Of a stretch of DNA of 5,643 nucleotides, positions 5,100 to 5,643 are shown one piece after another. Source of the DNA: CALACW01 sp002431305 (GTDB lineage: Bacteria > Bacillota > Clostridia > Oscillospirales > Acutalibacteraceae); contig CALACW010000114.1 of assembly GCA_937890355.1 (NCBI GenBank), positions 1 to 5,643 of the forward strand. Direction: 5' to 3'. Position 1 is the stretch's first letter. Every line of letters begins with the position of its first letter. The notes under the pieces were generated by a model. That model made no database searches. It was given only the letters and a program-made list of their open reading frames with translations, and was not told where the DNA came from. The translations under genes and the position numbers were made by a program.

Positions 5100-5643
5100 A
5101 TTTTAAAGAGTTGGACAAAAACGGTTCGGTCGAGGGCTTCGCACTCGTCAAGTCGTGCGACAAAAAAAGTGCAAAAAACGGTTCCGTTTATCTTGACCTT
5201 ACGCTTGCGGACAAGACGGGCGAGATAAACGCGAAGATTTGGGACTACAGAGAGGGCGCGTTCCTGCCCGAAGCTAACACTGTTATAAAAGTAAGGGGCG
5301 TACTCTCGTCGTATAACGGTACTCCGCAGATGAAAATAGAGCGTTCGAGAGCCGTTTGGGATTCGGACGGTGTAAACATGAACGACTTTGTGCCAGGCGC
5401 GGATTACGATTCGAATTATATGATGAACGAAATTTACGCGCTCGTAAATAATTTCGAGGATAAGGAGCTTAAAAAACTCGTTTCGGCATTGCTCAACGAA
5501 TATAAGGACAGAATGCTTGACTGTCCGGCGGCGTTCAGACTTCACCATGCGATAAAGGGCGGACTGCTTATGCATACGCTGTCGATAGTCCGCATGTGCC
5601 AGGCTGTCGCGGCGCTGTACCCGACTGTCGACGAGGAACTGCT
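5096..5643 (+). CDS. yhaM: YhaM-like 3'-5' exoribonuclease (OB-fold plus HD domain), 3' end beyond window
   Basis: The 182 complete codons visible begin MNFKELDKNGSVEGFALVKS. Residues ~12-85 look like an OB-fold nucleic acid binding domain (VYLDLTLADKTGEINAKIW, VIKVRGVLSSYNGTPQMKI). From about residue 143 an HD-type domain begins: PAAFRLHHAIKGGLLMHTLS (144-163), with H150/H151 and H160 as likely metal or active-site residues. The downstream HDIGK-type motif expected for the family lies beyond the window. Known YhaM proteins are about 310 residues and degrade RNA 3' to 5', so a little over half is present. The start is set by GAGGA (5085-5089), 6 nt ahead of the ATG, and by the 4-bp overlap with the GtrA-like gene. 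The symbol rests on domain order and motifs only. Confidence 0.85.
   Translation, partial: MNFKELDKNGSVEGFALVKSCDKKSAKNGSVYLDLTLADKTGEINAKIWDYREGAFLPEANTVIKVRGVLSSYNGTPQMKIERSRAVWDSDGVNMNDFVPGADYDSNYMMNEIYALVNNFEDKELKKLVSALLNEYKDRMLDCPAAFRLHHAIKGGLLMHTLSIVRMCQAVAALYPTVDEEL

Noticed and set aside
5042..5575. Minus-strand open frame of 177 codons
   Set aside because: It is antisense to the YhaM-like gene, whose motifs, ribosome binding site and overlap with the GtrA-like gene are convincing.

Overview
The window looks like a chromosomal stretch from an anaerobic gut Firmicute of class Clostridia, probably Ruminococcaceae/Oscillospiraceae-like. This is inferred from the BspA-type leucine-rich repeat (LRR) protein with a Thr/Pro/Glu-rich linker and dockerin-like tail, a PdaA-type polysaccharide deacetylase, GGAGG ribosome binding sites and Rho-independent terminators. 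The species cannot be named from the sequence.

Layout: 1-319 is a gene-free, AT-rich control region. 320-3136 (+) encodes a 938-residue secreted BspA-like LRR protein and ends at a strong terminator (3145-3181). On the minus strand, 4423-4232 encodes a 63-residue small protein and 4201-3251 a lipoprotein polysaccharide deacetylase; the two probably form one operon convergent with the LRR gene. Divergent from that operon, 4545-5099 (+) encodes a GtrA-family membrane protein that overlaps by 4 bp a YhaM-like 3'-5' exoribonuclease gene (5096 onward), which is cut by the window end.

The most interesting part is the control region of the LRR gene. Two perfect 24-bp inverted repeats (32-55 and 267-290) bound a segment holding a good sigma-A-like promoter that points at the gene (197-225) and two terminator-like hairpins whose U-tracts lie on the opposite strand. 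Each repeat is itself centred on a near-perfect palindrome with a non-palindromic 2-bp core, GG in one and CC in the other. This is the layout expected of an invertible promoter switch (phase variation) controlling a surface protein, perhaps flipped by a serine recombinase. As sequenced it would be ON. If flipped, the promoter would point away and the two terminators would face the gene. No recombinase gene lies in the window, and inversion itself is inferred, not shown.

The LRR gene is internally repetitive: tandem 69-bp LRR units, three interspersed 141-bp cassettes and a Thr/Pro/Glu linker. Its AT-rich 5' three-quarters contrast with a more GC-rich linker and tail, which suggests a modular, recombination-prone surface protein. 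The remaining genes look like ordinary envelope and RNA-turnover functions.
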